64,000 nucleotides of DNA from Winogradskyella thalassocola (GCF_900099995.1 NZ_FNCZ01000004.1:186001-250000); one strand, 5' to 3'; positions 40,256 to 47,913 are shown, numbered from the stretch's first letter. Translations and numbers: made by a program. The notes: generated by a model from the sequence alone, not told the origin.

Positions 40256-41068
40256 TTGATTACAGTTCCAAAATTAAAACATACCCAATCCGATAACTTT
40301 TTTTTACTATGTGGTCCTTGTGCTATTGAAGGTGAGGATATGGCATTACGTATTGCTGAAAAAGTCATGAAAATTACTGATAAGCTTGAAATTCCTTACG
40401 TATTTAAAGGCAGTTTCAAAAAAGCTAACCGCAGTAGAATAGATAGTTTTACAGGTATTGGAAACGAAAAAGCATTAAAAATTCTAAGAAAAGTTTCTGA
40501 AACTTTTGATGTACCAACAGTAACTGATATTCACGAAGTATCTGATGCTGCAATGGCTGCAGAATATGTAGATGTATTGCAAATTCCTGCGTTTTTAGTG
40601 CGACAAACAGATTTAGTTGTTGCAGCTGCAGAAACTGGAAAAGTGGTTAATTTGAAGAAAGGACAATTTATGAGTCCTGAAGCCATGAAACATGCCGTTC
40701 AGAAAGTAAAAGATGCTGGTAATGATAAAGCATGGATTACAGATAGAGGAACGATGTTTGGCTACCAAGACATGATTGTAGATTTTAGAGGTATCCCAAC
40801 AATGCGTCAATATGCACCAACGGTTTTAGACGTTACACACTCATTGCAACAACCTAATCAAAGTATTGGTGTTACTGGTGGACGACCTGATATGATTGAA
40901 ACGATTGCCAGAGCTGGTGTCGTAAACAACATCGACGGCTTGTTTATTGAAACCCATTTTGATCCTGCAAATGCAAAAAGTGATGGTGCCAATATGTTGC
41001 ATTTGGATAACTTGGAAGGTTTGTTGACTAATTTAGTCGCTATTAGAAAAACTATCAATAATTTATAG
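40256..41068 (+). CDS. kdsA: 3-deoxy-D-manno-octulosonate 8-phosphate synthase
   Basis: A 270-residue enzyme joining arabinose 5-phosphate and PEP to Kdo-8-P, the precursor of lipopolysaccharide Kdo. Motifs are LLCGPCAIEG (about 17-26), FKGSFKKANRSR, PTVTDIHE, KKGQFMSPEAM, and the C-terminal ETHFDPANAKSDGANML. The only possible start between the in-frame TAA at 40235 and the conserved N-terminus is TTG at 40256, so this is a TTG-start gene. It overlaps nothing; a GNAT gene follows six bases after its stop. Confidence 0.95.
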   Translation: MITVPKLKHTQSDNFFLLCGPCAIEGEDMALRIAEKVMKITDKLEIPYVFKGSFKKANRSRIDSFTGIGNEKALKILRKVSETFDVPTVTDIHEVSDAAMAAEYVDVLQIPAFLVRQTDLVVAAAETGKVVNLKKGQFMSPEAMKHAVQKVKDAGNDKAWITDRGTMFGYQDMIVDFRGIPTMRQYAPTVLDVTHSLQQPNQSIGVTGGRPDMIETIARAGVVNNIDGLFIETHFDPANAKSDGANMLHLDNLEGLLTNLVAIRKTINNL

Positions 41069-41074
41069 AAAAAA

Positions 41075-41548
41075 TTGAACAAATCAATAGAAATAAATAC
41101 TGCCACTCTAGACGATATTCCAGAAATCACTTCCCTTTTTAGAGACACTATTATTCATATCAACAAAAAACATTATTCTGAAAAACAGATTAGTGTATGG
41201 GCTTCTGGTGCTGATGATATTGAAAAATGGGAAGAACGTCTCACTAAACTCTATTTTATTATCGCTAAAATTGAACATACCATTGTAGGTTTCGCCTACT
41301 TAAAAAATGGCAATTATTTAGATGGGTTATTTGTTCATAAAAATTATCAACGCCAAGGCATAGGTTCAAAATTATTGCGAATTATAGAATCTCAAGTCAT
41401 GATGAATGACTTTGAAGTGCTAAAATCTGACGTCAGTAAAACAGCGTTGCCATTTTTTGATAATAAATATTTCGAAGTTCTAAAAAAACAAAATAAGATT
41501 TCTAAAGGTGTTAGCTTTGAAAATTACTTGGTAGAAAAGGAATTTTAA
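41075..41548 (+). CDS. GNAT-family N-acetyltransferase
   Basis: A 157-residue acetyltransferase with the acetyl-CoA loop QRQGIGSKLL (about 98-107) preceded by the beta4 strand YLDGLFVHKNY. The end (ALPFFDNKYFEVLKKQNKI) is typical of YafP-like GNATs. The stop codon of kdsA is in frame and nine bases upstream, and the only start between is TTG at 41075, so it too uses TTG. It is probably co-transcribed with kdsA. The substrate is unknown. Confidence 0.87.
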   Translation: MNKSIEINTATLDDIPEITSLFRDTIIHINKKHYSEKQISVWASGADDIEKWEERLTKLYFIIAKIEHTIVGFAYLKNGNYLDGLFVHKNYQRQGIGSKLLRIIESQVMMNDFEVLKSDVSKTALPFFDNKYFEVLKKQNKISKGVSFENYLVEKEF

Positions 41549-41581
41549 TCAAACAATTTCAAAGCAAAAAAAGCTGTAGTA

Positions 41582-42184
41582 CTAGTGATTTTTAAAAGCC
41601 ATTACTCCCGCTTCAACATCTAAATCAACATAATTAACTCTTGGAACAATTGGGCAAGAATACTTCTCGTTATAAGCACATAATGGATTGTATGCTGAGT
41701 TAAAATCAATTTCTATTGTATTGCCTTCCGGGATTTTTAAATCGATATAGCGTCCGCCGCCATAGGTTGAAGCTCCATTGGTATTATCTAGAAAAGGCAA
41801 AAACAGATAGTCTTCAAAACCTTCCGTTTGCATAAGTTTTTCTCCTTGGTAAACATTCAATTGATAAGATTCACCCTTTAATTCAAAATTTAAAACCCCT
41901 AAAACACGCTCTGTAGATAAACGATCTGTACTCGTTTTCATATCAAACCACTCGCTATTTGGAGTACGCTTTAAAGTGGCAGTAACAACAAAAGCAGAAT
42001 CATAAGGAAAGAAATCTAAACCGTCAAATACCTTTAAATCCTTTGCTTTTAAAGGAGACTTTGAAGCATCCTTAAACTCGGTATTCATCTTTCTCTGAAA
42101 TGGAGTTTCATCAACAATCATCTTTTTATTTTCGGTACAACCAAACGAAAAGATTACCAAAACAAATAACATCAAATTCTTCAT
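41582..42184 (-). CDS. DUF1684-family lipoprotein
   Basis: A 200-residue protein with a lipoprotein signal (FVLVIFSFGC, Cys near 16). The family-typical blocks are FFPYDSAFVVTATL, NVYQGEKLM, LPFLDNTNGASTYGGGRYIDL, and DFNSAYNPLCAYNEKYSCPIVP near the end. The function of DUF1684 is not established. It is convergent with the GNAT gene and divergent from the MFS leader region. A -7 box (TATTTTTG) lies at 42204-42211 on the minus strand. Confidence 0.9.
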   Translation of the reverse strand: MKNLMLFVLVIFSFGCTENKKMIVDETPFQRKMNTEFKDASKSPLKAKDLKVFDGLDFFPYDSAFVVTATLKRTPNSEWFDMKTSTDRLSTERVLGVLNFELKGESYQLNVYQGEKLMQTEGFEDYLFLPFLDNTNGASTYGGGRYIDLKIPEGNTIEIDFNSAYNPLCAYNEKYSCPIVPRVNYVDLDVEAGVMAFKNH

Positions 42185-42232
42185 TTCAAATTAATTTAGA
42201 AATCAAAAATACAATATATACCAATTTTATTG

Positions 42233-42240
42233 TAGATTTG
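42233..42240 (+). promoter_or_regulatory. -7 box of the MFS leader transcript
   Basis: TAGATTTG matches TAnnTTTG. Transcription would begin near 42247, giving a leader of about 175 bases before the MFS start codon. Confidence 0.5.
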
Positions 42241-42262
42241 GGTAAGTAATAAAAGTAAAACA

Positions 42263-42340
42263 ATGCTACAAAACAAAAGATATACAAAGCAAACCTGTGT
42301 GATTTCTACGGAAACTGTTCGGACGCATTATCTATTGTAG
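42263..42340 (+). CDS. Candidate 25-residue leader peptide upstream of an MFS exporter
   Basis: The ORF starts ATG CTA CAA and ends TTG TAG, encoding MLQNKRYTKQTC then VISTETVRTHYLL. It lies between a -7 box and a strong terminator located just before the MFS gene. Bases TCGGAC inside the ORF (42319-42324) repeat the 3' arm of that terminator and are complementary to GTCCGA (42374-42379) in its 5' arm, so alternative pairing is possible. The layout is that of drug- or metabolite-sensing leader peptides. Whether it is translated is unproven. Confidence 0.5.
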   Translation: MLQNKRYTKQTCVISTETVRTHYLL

Positions 42341-42369
42341 CTATACTCATATACTATTAAACAATATTT

Positions 42370-42403
42370 AAAAGTCCGACGTCAACGTCGGACTTTTTAT
42401 TTT
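42370..42403 (+). terminator. Terminator between leader ORF and MFS gene (candidate attenuator)
   Basis: AAAGTCCGACGT (42371-42382) pairs with ACGTCGGACTTT (42385-42396), with a T-rich tail. It ends only about 20 bases before the MFS ATG, so it must be bypassed or controlled for the operon to be expressed from the upstream promoter. Confidence 0.88.
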
Positions 42404-42422
42404 TATAACCACCACAAAAAAA

Positions 42423-43634
42423 ATGAAAACTTTATTTAACAATTACCTAAACACCTTTAAAGGACTTTCGAAAGAAGTTTGGTGGCTTGCCCTAATTACA
42501 TTTGTAAATAGAGCTGGCACTATGGTTATTCCTTTCTTAACATTATACTTAAAGGATGATTTAAAATTTTCAGTTGAAAATGTAAGTTGGATAATGGCTG
42601 CTTTTGGTTTAGGCTCAGTGGCAGGAGCATGGATTGGCGGCAAACTTACAGACAAAATAGGCTATTATAAGGTTATGGTAAGAAGCCTTCTAAGTACAGG
42701 AATTCTATTCATAGCCTTACAATTTCTAAATACGTTTGCCAGTCTCTGTATTGGTATCTTTTTAGTGATGCTCGTTGCAGACACTTTTAGACCTGCCATG
42801 TTTGTAGCGATGAGTGTGTATAGTAAACCAGAAAATAAAACCAGATCCGTTACTTTAATTCGCTTAGCCATAAACTTAGGTTTTTCTGCTGGTCCAGCAG
42901 TTGGAGGACTCATCATTACAACTCTAGGCTATAGTGGTTTATTTTGGGTAGATGGCATCACATGTATACTCGCTACAATTTTACTTATTAAAGTTTTAAA
43001 CCCGAGAGTAGCACAACCTATTGATAACATTATTATAGAGAATCCTATCTCAATTTATAAGGATAAACCGTTTTGGATTTTCTTTGTGGCTATGGTATTA
43101 TTTGGAATTATATTTTTACAATATTTTTCTACAATGCCTTTATATTATAAAGAAATACATGGCTTATCTGTGTTACAGATTGGAATACTACTCGGTCTCA
43201 ATGGCTTTTTTATTTTCTTGTTAGAAATGCCCTTAATAAAATGGTTAGAACAAACCAAACATTCAAAAATAGGATTAACTCTTGGAGGCCTCATTCTAAC
43301 AACATTAAGTTTTTATTTACTTAATTTAACGTCGTGGATTGGTATACTCGCTATAGGCATGTTGTTTGTGACTGTAGGTGAAATGATTGGATTTCCGTTT
43401 TCTAATGCCTTTGCAATGGATAGAGCAAAAAAAGGAAAATCGGGAGAGTATTTATCTATGTATGTTATGGCTTTTGCAATAGCTAATGTCTTTGGACACA
43501 GTGGAGGTTTAAGATTAGTAGGAAGTATTGGTTACAAAAACACTTGGTATATTATGGGAGGGCTTGGACTATTAGGCATCGTACTTTTGCTATATTTAAA
43601 AAGGGTACTAAGATCTAAAAATGAATTAACATGA
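42423..43634 (+). CDS. MFS exporter (MdtH-like multidrug family)
   Basis: A 403-residue transporter with 12 helices. The loop 2-3 motif GGKLTDKIGYYKVMVRS (about 73-89, motif A) and the drug-exporter motif C region (AINLGFSAGPAVGGLI, about 149-164) mark a proton-driven antiporter. The closest family by wording is the MdtH group of multidrug exporters. It overlaps the next gene (VOC) by four bases and heads an operon with VOC and YpdA genes. The terminator immediately upstream suggests regulated read-through. Confidence 0.9.
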   Translation: MKTLFNNYLNTFKGLSKEVWWLALITFVNRAGTMVIPFLTLYLKDDLKFSVENVSWIMAAFGLGSVAGAWIGGKLTDKIGYYKVMVRSLLSTGILFIALQFLNTFASLCIGIFLVMLVADTFRPAMFVAMSVYSKPENKTRSVTLIRLAINLGFSAGPAVGGLIITTLGYSGLFWVDGITCILATILLIKVLNPRVAQPIDNIIIENPISIYKDKPFWIFFVAMVLFGIIFLQYFSTMPLYYKEIHGLSVLQIGILLGLNGFFIFLLEMPLIKWLEQTKHSKIGLTLGGLILTTLSFYLLNLTSWIGILAIGMLFVTVGEMIGFPFSNAFAMDRAKKGKSGEYLSMYVMAFAIANVFGHSGGLRLVGSIGYKNTWYIMGGLGLLGIVLLLYLKRVLRSKNELT

Positions 43635-44008
43635 ATCTAAATCAGGTGACTATAGCATCACTAAACGTTGAAAAAGCCGTTGTATTTTACAAAATCCTAG
43701 GCCTAAACTTAATTGTAGATGCTTTACCAAGATATGTACGGTTTGAATGCCCAGATGGAGATTCAACATTTTCAATTCATAATGTTGAAGAACTTTCCGA
43801 AGAAAATAAGATCACTTTATATTTTGAAGTTGAGAATCTTTCTACAACCGTTTCAGAATTAAAGCAAAAAGGTATTACTTTTAAATCTGAAATTTTGGAA
43901 CAGTCTTGGCTTTGGAATGAGGTACACTTAAATGATCCTGATGGGCACTCTATTATCATTTATCACGCAGGAAAAAACCGTAAAAACCCACCTTGGAGAC
44001 TAAATTAA
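43631..44008 (+). CDS. VOC-family (glyoxalase/bleomycin-resistance fold) protein
   Basis: A 125-residue protein of two beta-alpha-beta-beta-beta units. Candidate metal ligands are His in FSIHNVEE, Glu in LYFEVENL and Glu in WLWNEVHLNDPDGHSI. The DPDGHSIIIYHAG ending is the standard VOC C-terminal strand. It overlaps the MFS stop by four bases (ATGA), so the two are coupled. Small VOC proteins bind or modify drugs or catalyse glutathione/bacillithiol-dependent reactions; pairing with an exporter hints at detoxification. Confidence 0.85.
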   Translation: MNLNQVTIASLNVEKAVVFYKILGLNLIVDALPRYVRFECPDGDSTFSIHNVEELSEENKITLYFEVENLSTTVSELKQKGITFKSEILEQSWLWNEVHLNDPDGHSIIIYHAGKNRKNPPWRLN

Positions 44009-44016
44009 AACAATAA

Positions 44017-44988
44017 ATGGAATCAATTAATAATGACATTATAATAATTGGAGCAGGACCAATAGGAATCGCCTGCGCCTTAGAATGCAAAAAACGAAAC
44101 TTGAATTATGTTATACTCGAAAAAGGAGCTTTAACCAACTCATTATTTAATTACCCGTTAAACATGACCTTTTTTTCAACATCTGAAAAATTAGAGATTA
44201 ATAACATTCCTTTTATTAGCAACAACCCTAAACCAACACGGAACGAAGCTTTAGAATATTACAGACGTGTTACCACATCTAACGCTTTAAATATTAACCT
44301 TTACGAAACGGTAATAGACATAAATAAAACACCAAACGGATTTAAAATTCAATCGGATAAATCAATATACAATGCTAAGAAAATCATTATAGCTACCGGG
44401 TTTTATGACATCCCTAACCTCTTAAACGTTGAAGGAGAAGATTTAGCAAAAGTGTTTCATTATTATAAAGAAGCACACCCTTTTACTTTACAAGATATTG
44501 CCGTGGTAGGCGCAAGTAATTCGTCGGTGGATGCAGCATTGGAAATTTATAGAAAAGGAGGCAACGTTACCATGATTATAAGAGGCGATGCCATTGGCGA
44601 ACGTGTGAAATATTGGGTAAGACCAGACATTATAAACCGAATTGAAGAAGGTAGTATTAAAGCTTATTTTAATTCTGAAATTAAAGAAATTAGACCCTCT
44701 GAAATAATTATAAACACACCGAATGGTGAAAAAACGTTAGCTAATGATTATGTTATAGCATTAACAGGCTACAGACCAAATTTTAAGTTTTTAGAAAAAG
44801 CTGGTGTTCAATTTTCAGCTGACGGCAAATCCATTCCTAATTACAATTCAGAAACGATGGAATCTAACGTTAAAGGTCTTTATTTGGCTGGAGTCATTTG
44901 TGGAGGAAAGGAAACGCACAAATGGTTTATTGAAAACTCTAGAGTACATGCTAAAATAATTGGGAACCACATAGAGCAAACTCTATAA
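44017..44988 (+). CDS. ypdA: YpdA-family putative bacillithiol disulfide reductase
   Basis: A 323-residue flavoprotein. It has the FAD Rossmann motif IIGAGPIGIACALE (9-22), the NAD(P) motif VVGASNSSVDAALE (about 164-177), and the second FAD motif MESNVKGLYLAGVICGGKETHKWFIENSR near the C-terminus, which is typical of YpdA. There is no CxxC redox pair, unlike thioredoxin reductase and as expected for YpdA. The family reduces bacillithiol disulfide. It is the third gene of the MFS-VOC-YpdA unit. Confidence 0.85.
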   Translation: MESINNDIIIIGAGPIGIACALECKKRNLNYVILEKGALTNSLFNYPLNMTFFSTSEKLEINNIPFISNNPKPTRNEALEYYRRVTTSNALNINLYETVIDINKTPNGFKIQSDKSIYNAKKIIIATGFYDIPNLLNVEGEDLAKVFHYYKEAHPFTLQDIAVVGASNSSVDAALEIYRKGGNVTMIIRGDAIGERVKYWVRPDIINRIEEGSIKAYFNSEIKEIRPSEIIINTPNGEKTLANDYVIALTGYRPNFKFLEKAGVQFSADGKSIPNYNSETMESNVKGLYLAGVICGGKETHKWFIENSRVHAKIIGNHIEQTL

Positions 44989-45024
44989 AAGCACATTGAT
45001 AAATCTAGGCTAACTAAGATATCA

Positions 45025-45468
45025 TCACTTTACAGGTTTAACTTCACTGTATTTTATTACATGAGATAGTACAATTTGGGTCTTAGTTTCACCATAGCTT
45101 ATTAATTGATCTATAAAGACCTCTAAATGCTTCTGATTTTTGAGCACCACTTCCATGACTATATTTTCGTTACCTGTAATACGATAGCAATTTACCACCT
45201 CATCATATGTTTTAACCTTCTCTAAAAAAGGTTTTAACATGCCCATAAACGCTCTAAGCGTAATTAAAGCCTTGAGTTGATAACCCGCTTCAAACGGAGA
45301 CACAAATGTTGTATAACCTTGAATAATTTCGGCATCCTCCATTTTTTTTATACGTTCGGAAACGGCAGGAGAAGTTATACCAACACGTCTCCCTATTTCT
45401 GCATTAGACATGCGTGCATTTTGCTGCAAGCACTTTAAAATCTTCCAATTTAAATTATCAATACTCAT
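45025..45468 (-). CDS. Lrp/AsnC-family transcriptional regulator
   Basis: A 147-residue protein. An N-terminal helix-turn-helix (ILKCLQQNARMSNAEIGRRVGITSPAVSERIKKMEDAEII, about 9-48) is followed by a RAM ligand-binding domain with VVNCYRITGNENIVMEVVLKN. The family senses amino acids or related small molecules as octamers. It is convergent with ypdA and divergent from the gene at 45586. A 15-base palindrome at 45522-45536 in the divergent gap is a candidate operator. Confidence 0.92.
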   Translation of the reverse strand: MSIDNLNWKILKCLQQNARMSNAEIGRRVGITSPAVSERIKKMEDAEIIQGYTTFVSPFEAGYQLKALITLRAFMGMLKPFLEKVKTYDEVVNCYRITGNENIVMEVVLKNQKHLEVFIDQLISYGETKTQIVLSHVIKYSEVKPVK

Positions 45469-45521
45469 CTAAAGAAAATTAACTAAAAAAACATAAAATC
45501 TAAAGTAAATATACGAAATTG

Positions 45522-45536
45522 CTTTAATTATTAAAG
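45522..45536. promoter_or_regulatory. 15-base palindrome, candidate Lrp operator
   Basis: CTTTAAT-T-ATTAAAG is perfect and lies 54 bases before the Lrp start, in the gap it shares with the gene at 45586. AT-rich dyads of this length suit Lrp-type dimers. Confidence 0.4.
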
Positions 45537-45585
45537 TTGACTTTGAATTTTAGTGCTTAATTTCGTCTTAATTGCTATTGAAATT

Positions 45586-45981
45586 ATGAGTTATCACCTA
45601 CCATCTCATTTATCTGATTTGCCTATTTACCAAAAGGCGATGGATATAATTGTACTATCTCGAAGTATATCGACTTATCTTAACCAAGATTTGGCGTATT
45701 TAAATGCTGATGGTACTGAAGATAATCACATTTATTTTTCAGGAGATATTGTTCAACAATCTACAAATCTTGCTCCTCAAATTATTAGCGTAGAACGCGA
45801 AAGCTGTTCAGACAAAAAAAGCAAGCATTTAGAAAGTTTAGATCGCCTAACCACACGTCTATACAGCAATTGTAGAAGGTTAGAAAAATCGAACAGTAAT
45901 GGCAGAGATTATTTACCTATTCTTCGTGGTGAATTAAAAAAGTTTAGAAAATTACAACGTACTTGGATGTTGACGCTTTAA
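45586..45981 (+). CDS. Conserved-looking helical protein of unknown function
   Basis: A 131-residue protein from ATG 45586 (MSYHLPSHLSDLPIYQKAMD); the open frame begins 33 bases earlier without a good start. It looks all-alpha, with heptad-like stretches at 10-35, 65-100 and 110-128. No signal peptide or membrane helix is seen. The end is basic (ELKKFRKLQRTWMLTL). I do not recognise the family with certainty. It is divergent from Lrp and may be controlled by it; it is convergent with the DEAD-box gene. Confidence 0.7.
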   Translation: MSYHLPSHLSDLPIYQKAMDIIVLSRSISTYLNQDLAYLNADGTEDNHIYFSGDIVQQSTNLAPQIISVERESCSDKKSKHLESLDRLTTRLYSNCRRLEKSNSNGRDYLPILRGELKKFRKLQRTWMLTL

Positions 45982-45985
45982 GTCC

Positions 45986-46600
45986 TTATTTTTTCTCAAC
46001 CAGTTGCGCATTACTCATAAAGGAGTTTTGATAATTCTTAATTTTAGAACTCATGGCATCTGCAATAATTACAAATTGGCATTTACCAACACTTTCTGAT
46101 AAGCGTAAAAGAAGATTATAGATATTGTTTCTACCTAAATAATCGGCATCTTCAATAACAAATAATTGAGTTTCCCCTAAATGAATGCCATTTAAGAAAT
46201 ACAATTTACTCAATCTAGCAGGAGTAGCAATCACTATATCTTGTCCGTAATATACTTCTGTTTTTTGCTTTTCAATATCATATTCATCATAAAGCGCATA
46301 AACTCTTAAATCTGTGTTTTTAGTAAAACGCTCAAATTCATCCTTTAAGGCTAAAGCATCAGCTTTGTCTTTTACTGTGATGATAGCTCTTGGTGAATCT
46401 TCAAACGCCTCTGCTTTTAATTTATGAATGGTTGCAATTATTAGTGCTGTAGTTTTACCACTTCCTTTAGGAGCAATTACATAAGCATCAGAACCACCTT
46501 TTAATACTGGAAGTACTTTTTTCTGAAACGGATTTGAAGTTTCATAACCGGCATTTTCTAAAGACTCTTTTAATAAAGGATGTAATTTTTTGAAAGACAT
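45986..46600 (-). CDS. Single-domain DEAD-box helicase-like protein
   Basis: A 204-residue protein that corresponds only to RecA domain 1 of a DEAD-box helicase. Seen in order are a Q-motif region (NPFQKKVLPVL), motif I as APKGSGKTT (about 43-51), motif Ia-like AIITV, motif Ib TPARL (about 128), motif II as IEDAD instead of DEAD, and motif III as ADAMS instead of SAT. Domain 2 is absent, and the next sequence is the unrelated sigma factor gene, so this is not a simple truncation at an assembly break. Helicase activity is doubtful; nucleotide or RNA binding is more plausible. A -7 box (TATCTTTG) lies at 46644-46651. Confidence 0.82.
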   Translation of the reverse strand: MSFKKLHPLLKESLENAGYETSNPFQKKVLPVLKGGSDAYVIAPKGSGKTTALIIATIHKLKAEAFEDSPRAIITVKDKADALALKDEFERFTKNTDLRVYALYDEYDIEKQKTEVYYGQDIVIATPARLSKLYFLNGIHLGETQLFVIEDADYLGRNNIYNLLLRLSESVGKCQFVIIADAMSSKIKNYQNSFMSNAQLVEKK

Positions 46601-46654
46601 GTGTGCATTTTTTAATAGTAAATTAAAAATTTACTAATGGCTGCAAAGATACCA

Positions 46655-47194
46655 TTAATGACAGACTTTACAGTCTGCTTTGTCTTGTATTTCTCCAACT
46701 AAATGACCTTCTTCATTCATTTTAAAGCCACAGCAATCCATAAATCCTTGTGCAATCTGTTTTCTTGCACGCTGAATTTGAGATTTTACCGTTGGTAATG
46801 AAAGGTGTAATTGATTAGCGACCTCTTGTTGTTTTAAGCCTTTAATATCAGATAGAAACAAAGGGTCTCTATATTTTTTAGGTAAGCTTTTTATAATACC
46901 TCTAAGACAATCTTGCTCAGAATGTTCACTAGGTTCTGGCTCTGATTCTATTTCTAAATCGTCCACAGGAAACTCTTTTTTATTTTCTCTAAAGTAATCT
47001 AAAACTGTATATCTAGCGATTGAAAACAACCATGATTTCAGTTTGTCTTCATCTTTTAGCGTGTGAAGCTTTGTATGAACTTTCATAAAGGTTTCCTGAA
47101 GAATGTCTTCTGTAACTACAGGATTCTTTACTTTACTCAGAATAAAGCGTCTTATGTCTTCTGCATATAGTCCCCAAACATCTTTTGTAGTCAT
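46655..47194 (-). CDS. sigZ: SigZ-like ECF sigma factor with C-terminal cysteine motif
   Basis: A 179-residue ECF sigma factor: region 2 (about 10-75, VTEDILQETFMKVH and SWLFSIARYTVLDYFRE) and region 4 (about 95-148, LPKKYRDPLFLSDIKGLKQQEVA and PTVKSQIQRARKQ). Beyond region 4 it has a tail with Cys154, Cys155, Cys175 and Cys178 (DCC, then CKVC), which could bind zinc or act as a redox switch. No anti-sigma factor gene is adjacent. A gene for an 11-cysteine peptide lies 59 bases upstream on the same strand. Targets are unknown. Confidence 0.88.
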   Translation of the reverse strand: MTTKDVWGLYAEDIRRFILSKVKNPVVTEDILQETFMKVHTKLHTLKDEDKLKSWLFSIARYTVLDYFRENKKEFPVDDLEIESEPEPSEHSEQDCLRGIIKSLPKKYRDPLFLSDIKGLKQQEVANQLHLSLPTVKSQIQRARKQIAQGFMDCCGFKMNEEGHLVGEIQDKADCKVCH

Positions 47195-47253
47195 ACTCTA
47201 AATTAATTAAAATTAGTTCGGACACAAAACTTTGAATCCGAACTAACACTAAT

Positions 47254-47355
47254 TTAACAATTGCAATTTGTACATGTACAGCTATTACAAGTACAGTCAA
47301 AACAATTTCCTTTTGCGCAACCATCACAGTCACATATGCATTCTTTATTTTTCAT
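47254..47355 (-). CDS. 33-residue cysteine-rich (metallothionein-like) peptide
   Basis: From ATG 47355 to TAA 47254 the frame reads MKNKECICDCDGCAKGNC and then FDCTCNSCTCTNCNC. Eleven of 33 residues are cysteine (positions 6, 8, 10, 13, 18, 21, 23, 26, 28, 31, 33), in CxC and CxxC spacing as in metallothioneins. There are no histidines. It is too short for most gene callers but has a clean ATG, a charged N-terminus and a stop directly after the last cysteine. It lies between osmC and the SigZ-like gene on the same strand. Metal binding is an inference from composition. Confidence 0.72.
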   Translation of the reverse strand: MKNKECICDCDGCAKGNCFDCTCNSCTCTNCNC

Positions 47356-47439
47356 GATATCTATTTTTTATGTTCATATAATAGAAGAGAAAGTTTCAAA
47401 AAAGATGCAAAAAAGATGAGAATATTTATTGAAGTTGAA

Positions 47440-47913
47440 CTATTTAACCAATATCAGTGCTTTGTGAGCAATTGGAAAGTTGCAAGAATTGGCTATAAAG
47501 CATAAGCTGTTTGCTTCTATATGTAACCTTAGCGCTAATTCTCTTTGATTAACATCCTTTATAGTCACAACAGGTTTTAATCTCACCGTTTTAAAACTTC
47601 CGCTTCCAGAAGCATTAACTTCTAAATCACCTTCTGCATGATCTGTATAGCTTAAGACTTCAATATTATTTTGAGCACAAACGTATAAGTAAGACATCAT
47701 ATGACACGATGTTAAAGCGGATAACAATAAATCTTCCGGATTGTATAAGGCATCGTCACCTCTAAAGGGTTTCGCTGCTGACACTTGTAATGGTGTTGCT
47801 TTGCTATCTATTAACACCTCATGATTCCGACTGAAGGTTCTAGGGTTTAGCGTGCTTTGACCTTCATTTATGTTCCAATTTACAGTGGCTTTAAAAGTGT
47901 GTTTGATAGACAT
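47440..47913 (-). CDS. OsmC-family peroxiredoxin-like protein
   Basis: A 157-residue OsmC/Ohr-type protein with the two reactive cysteines Cys70 (SALTSCHMMSYL) and Cys144 (IANSCNFPI). The NPEDLLLSALTSCH block and the HIEANSLCF helix are typical. The family reduces organic hydroperoxides with dithiol help; the GDD and NPEDL wording fits the OsmC subgroup rather than Ohr. It is the first gene of a same-strand row with the cysteine-rich peptide and SigZ, consistent with a redox or metal-stress setting. Confidence 0.9.
   Translation of the reverse strand: MSIKHTFKATVNWNINEGQSTLNPRTFSRNHEVLIDSKATPLQVSAAKPFRGDDALYNPEDLLLSALTSCHMMSYLYVCAQNNIEVLSYTDHAEGDLEVNASGSGSFKTVRLKPVVTIKDVNQRELALRLHIEANSLCFIANSCNFPIAHKALILVK

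Noticed and set aside
42263..42340. Leader peptide assigned as a macrolide sensor because of the VIST match to ErmC leader
   Set aside because: Four matching residues in a 25-residue peptide are too few, and the critical Phe of the ErmC stall motif is absent. Kept only as an untested attenuator candidate.
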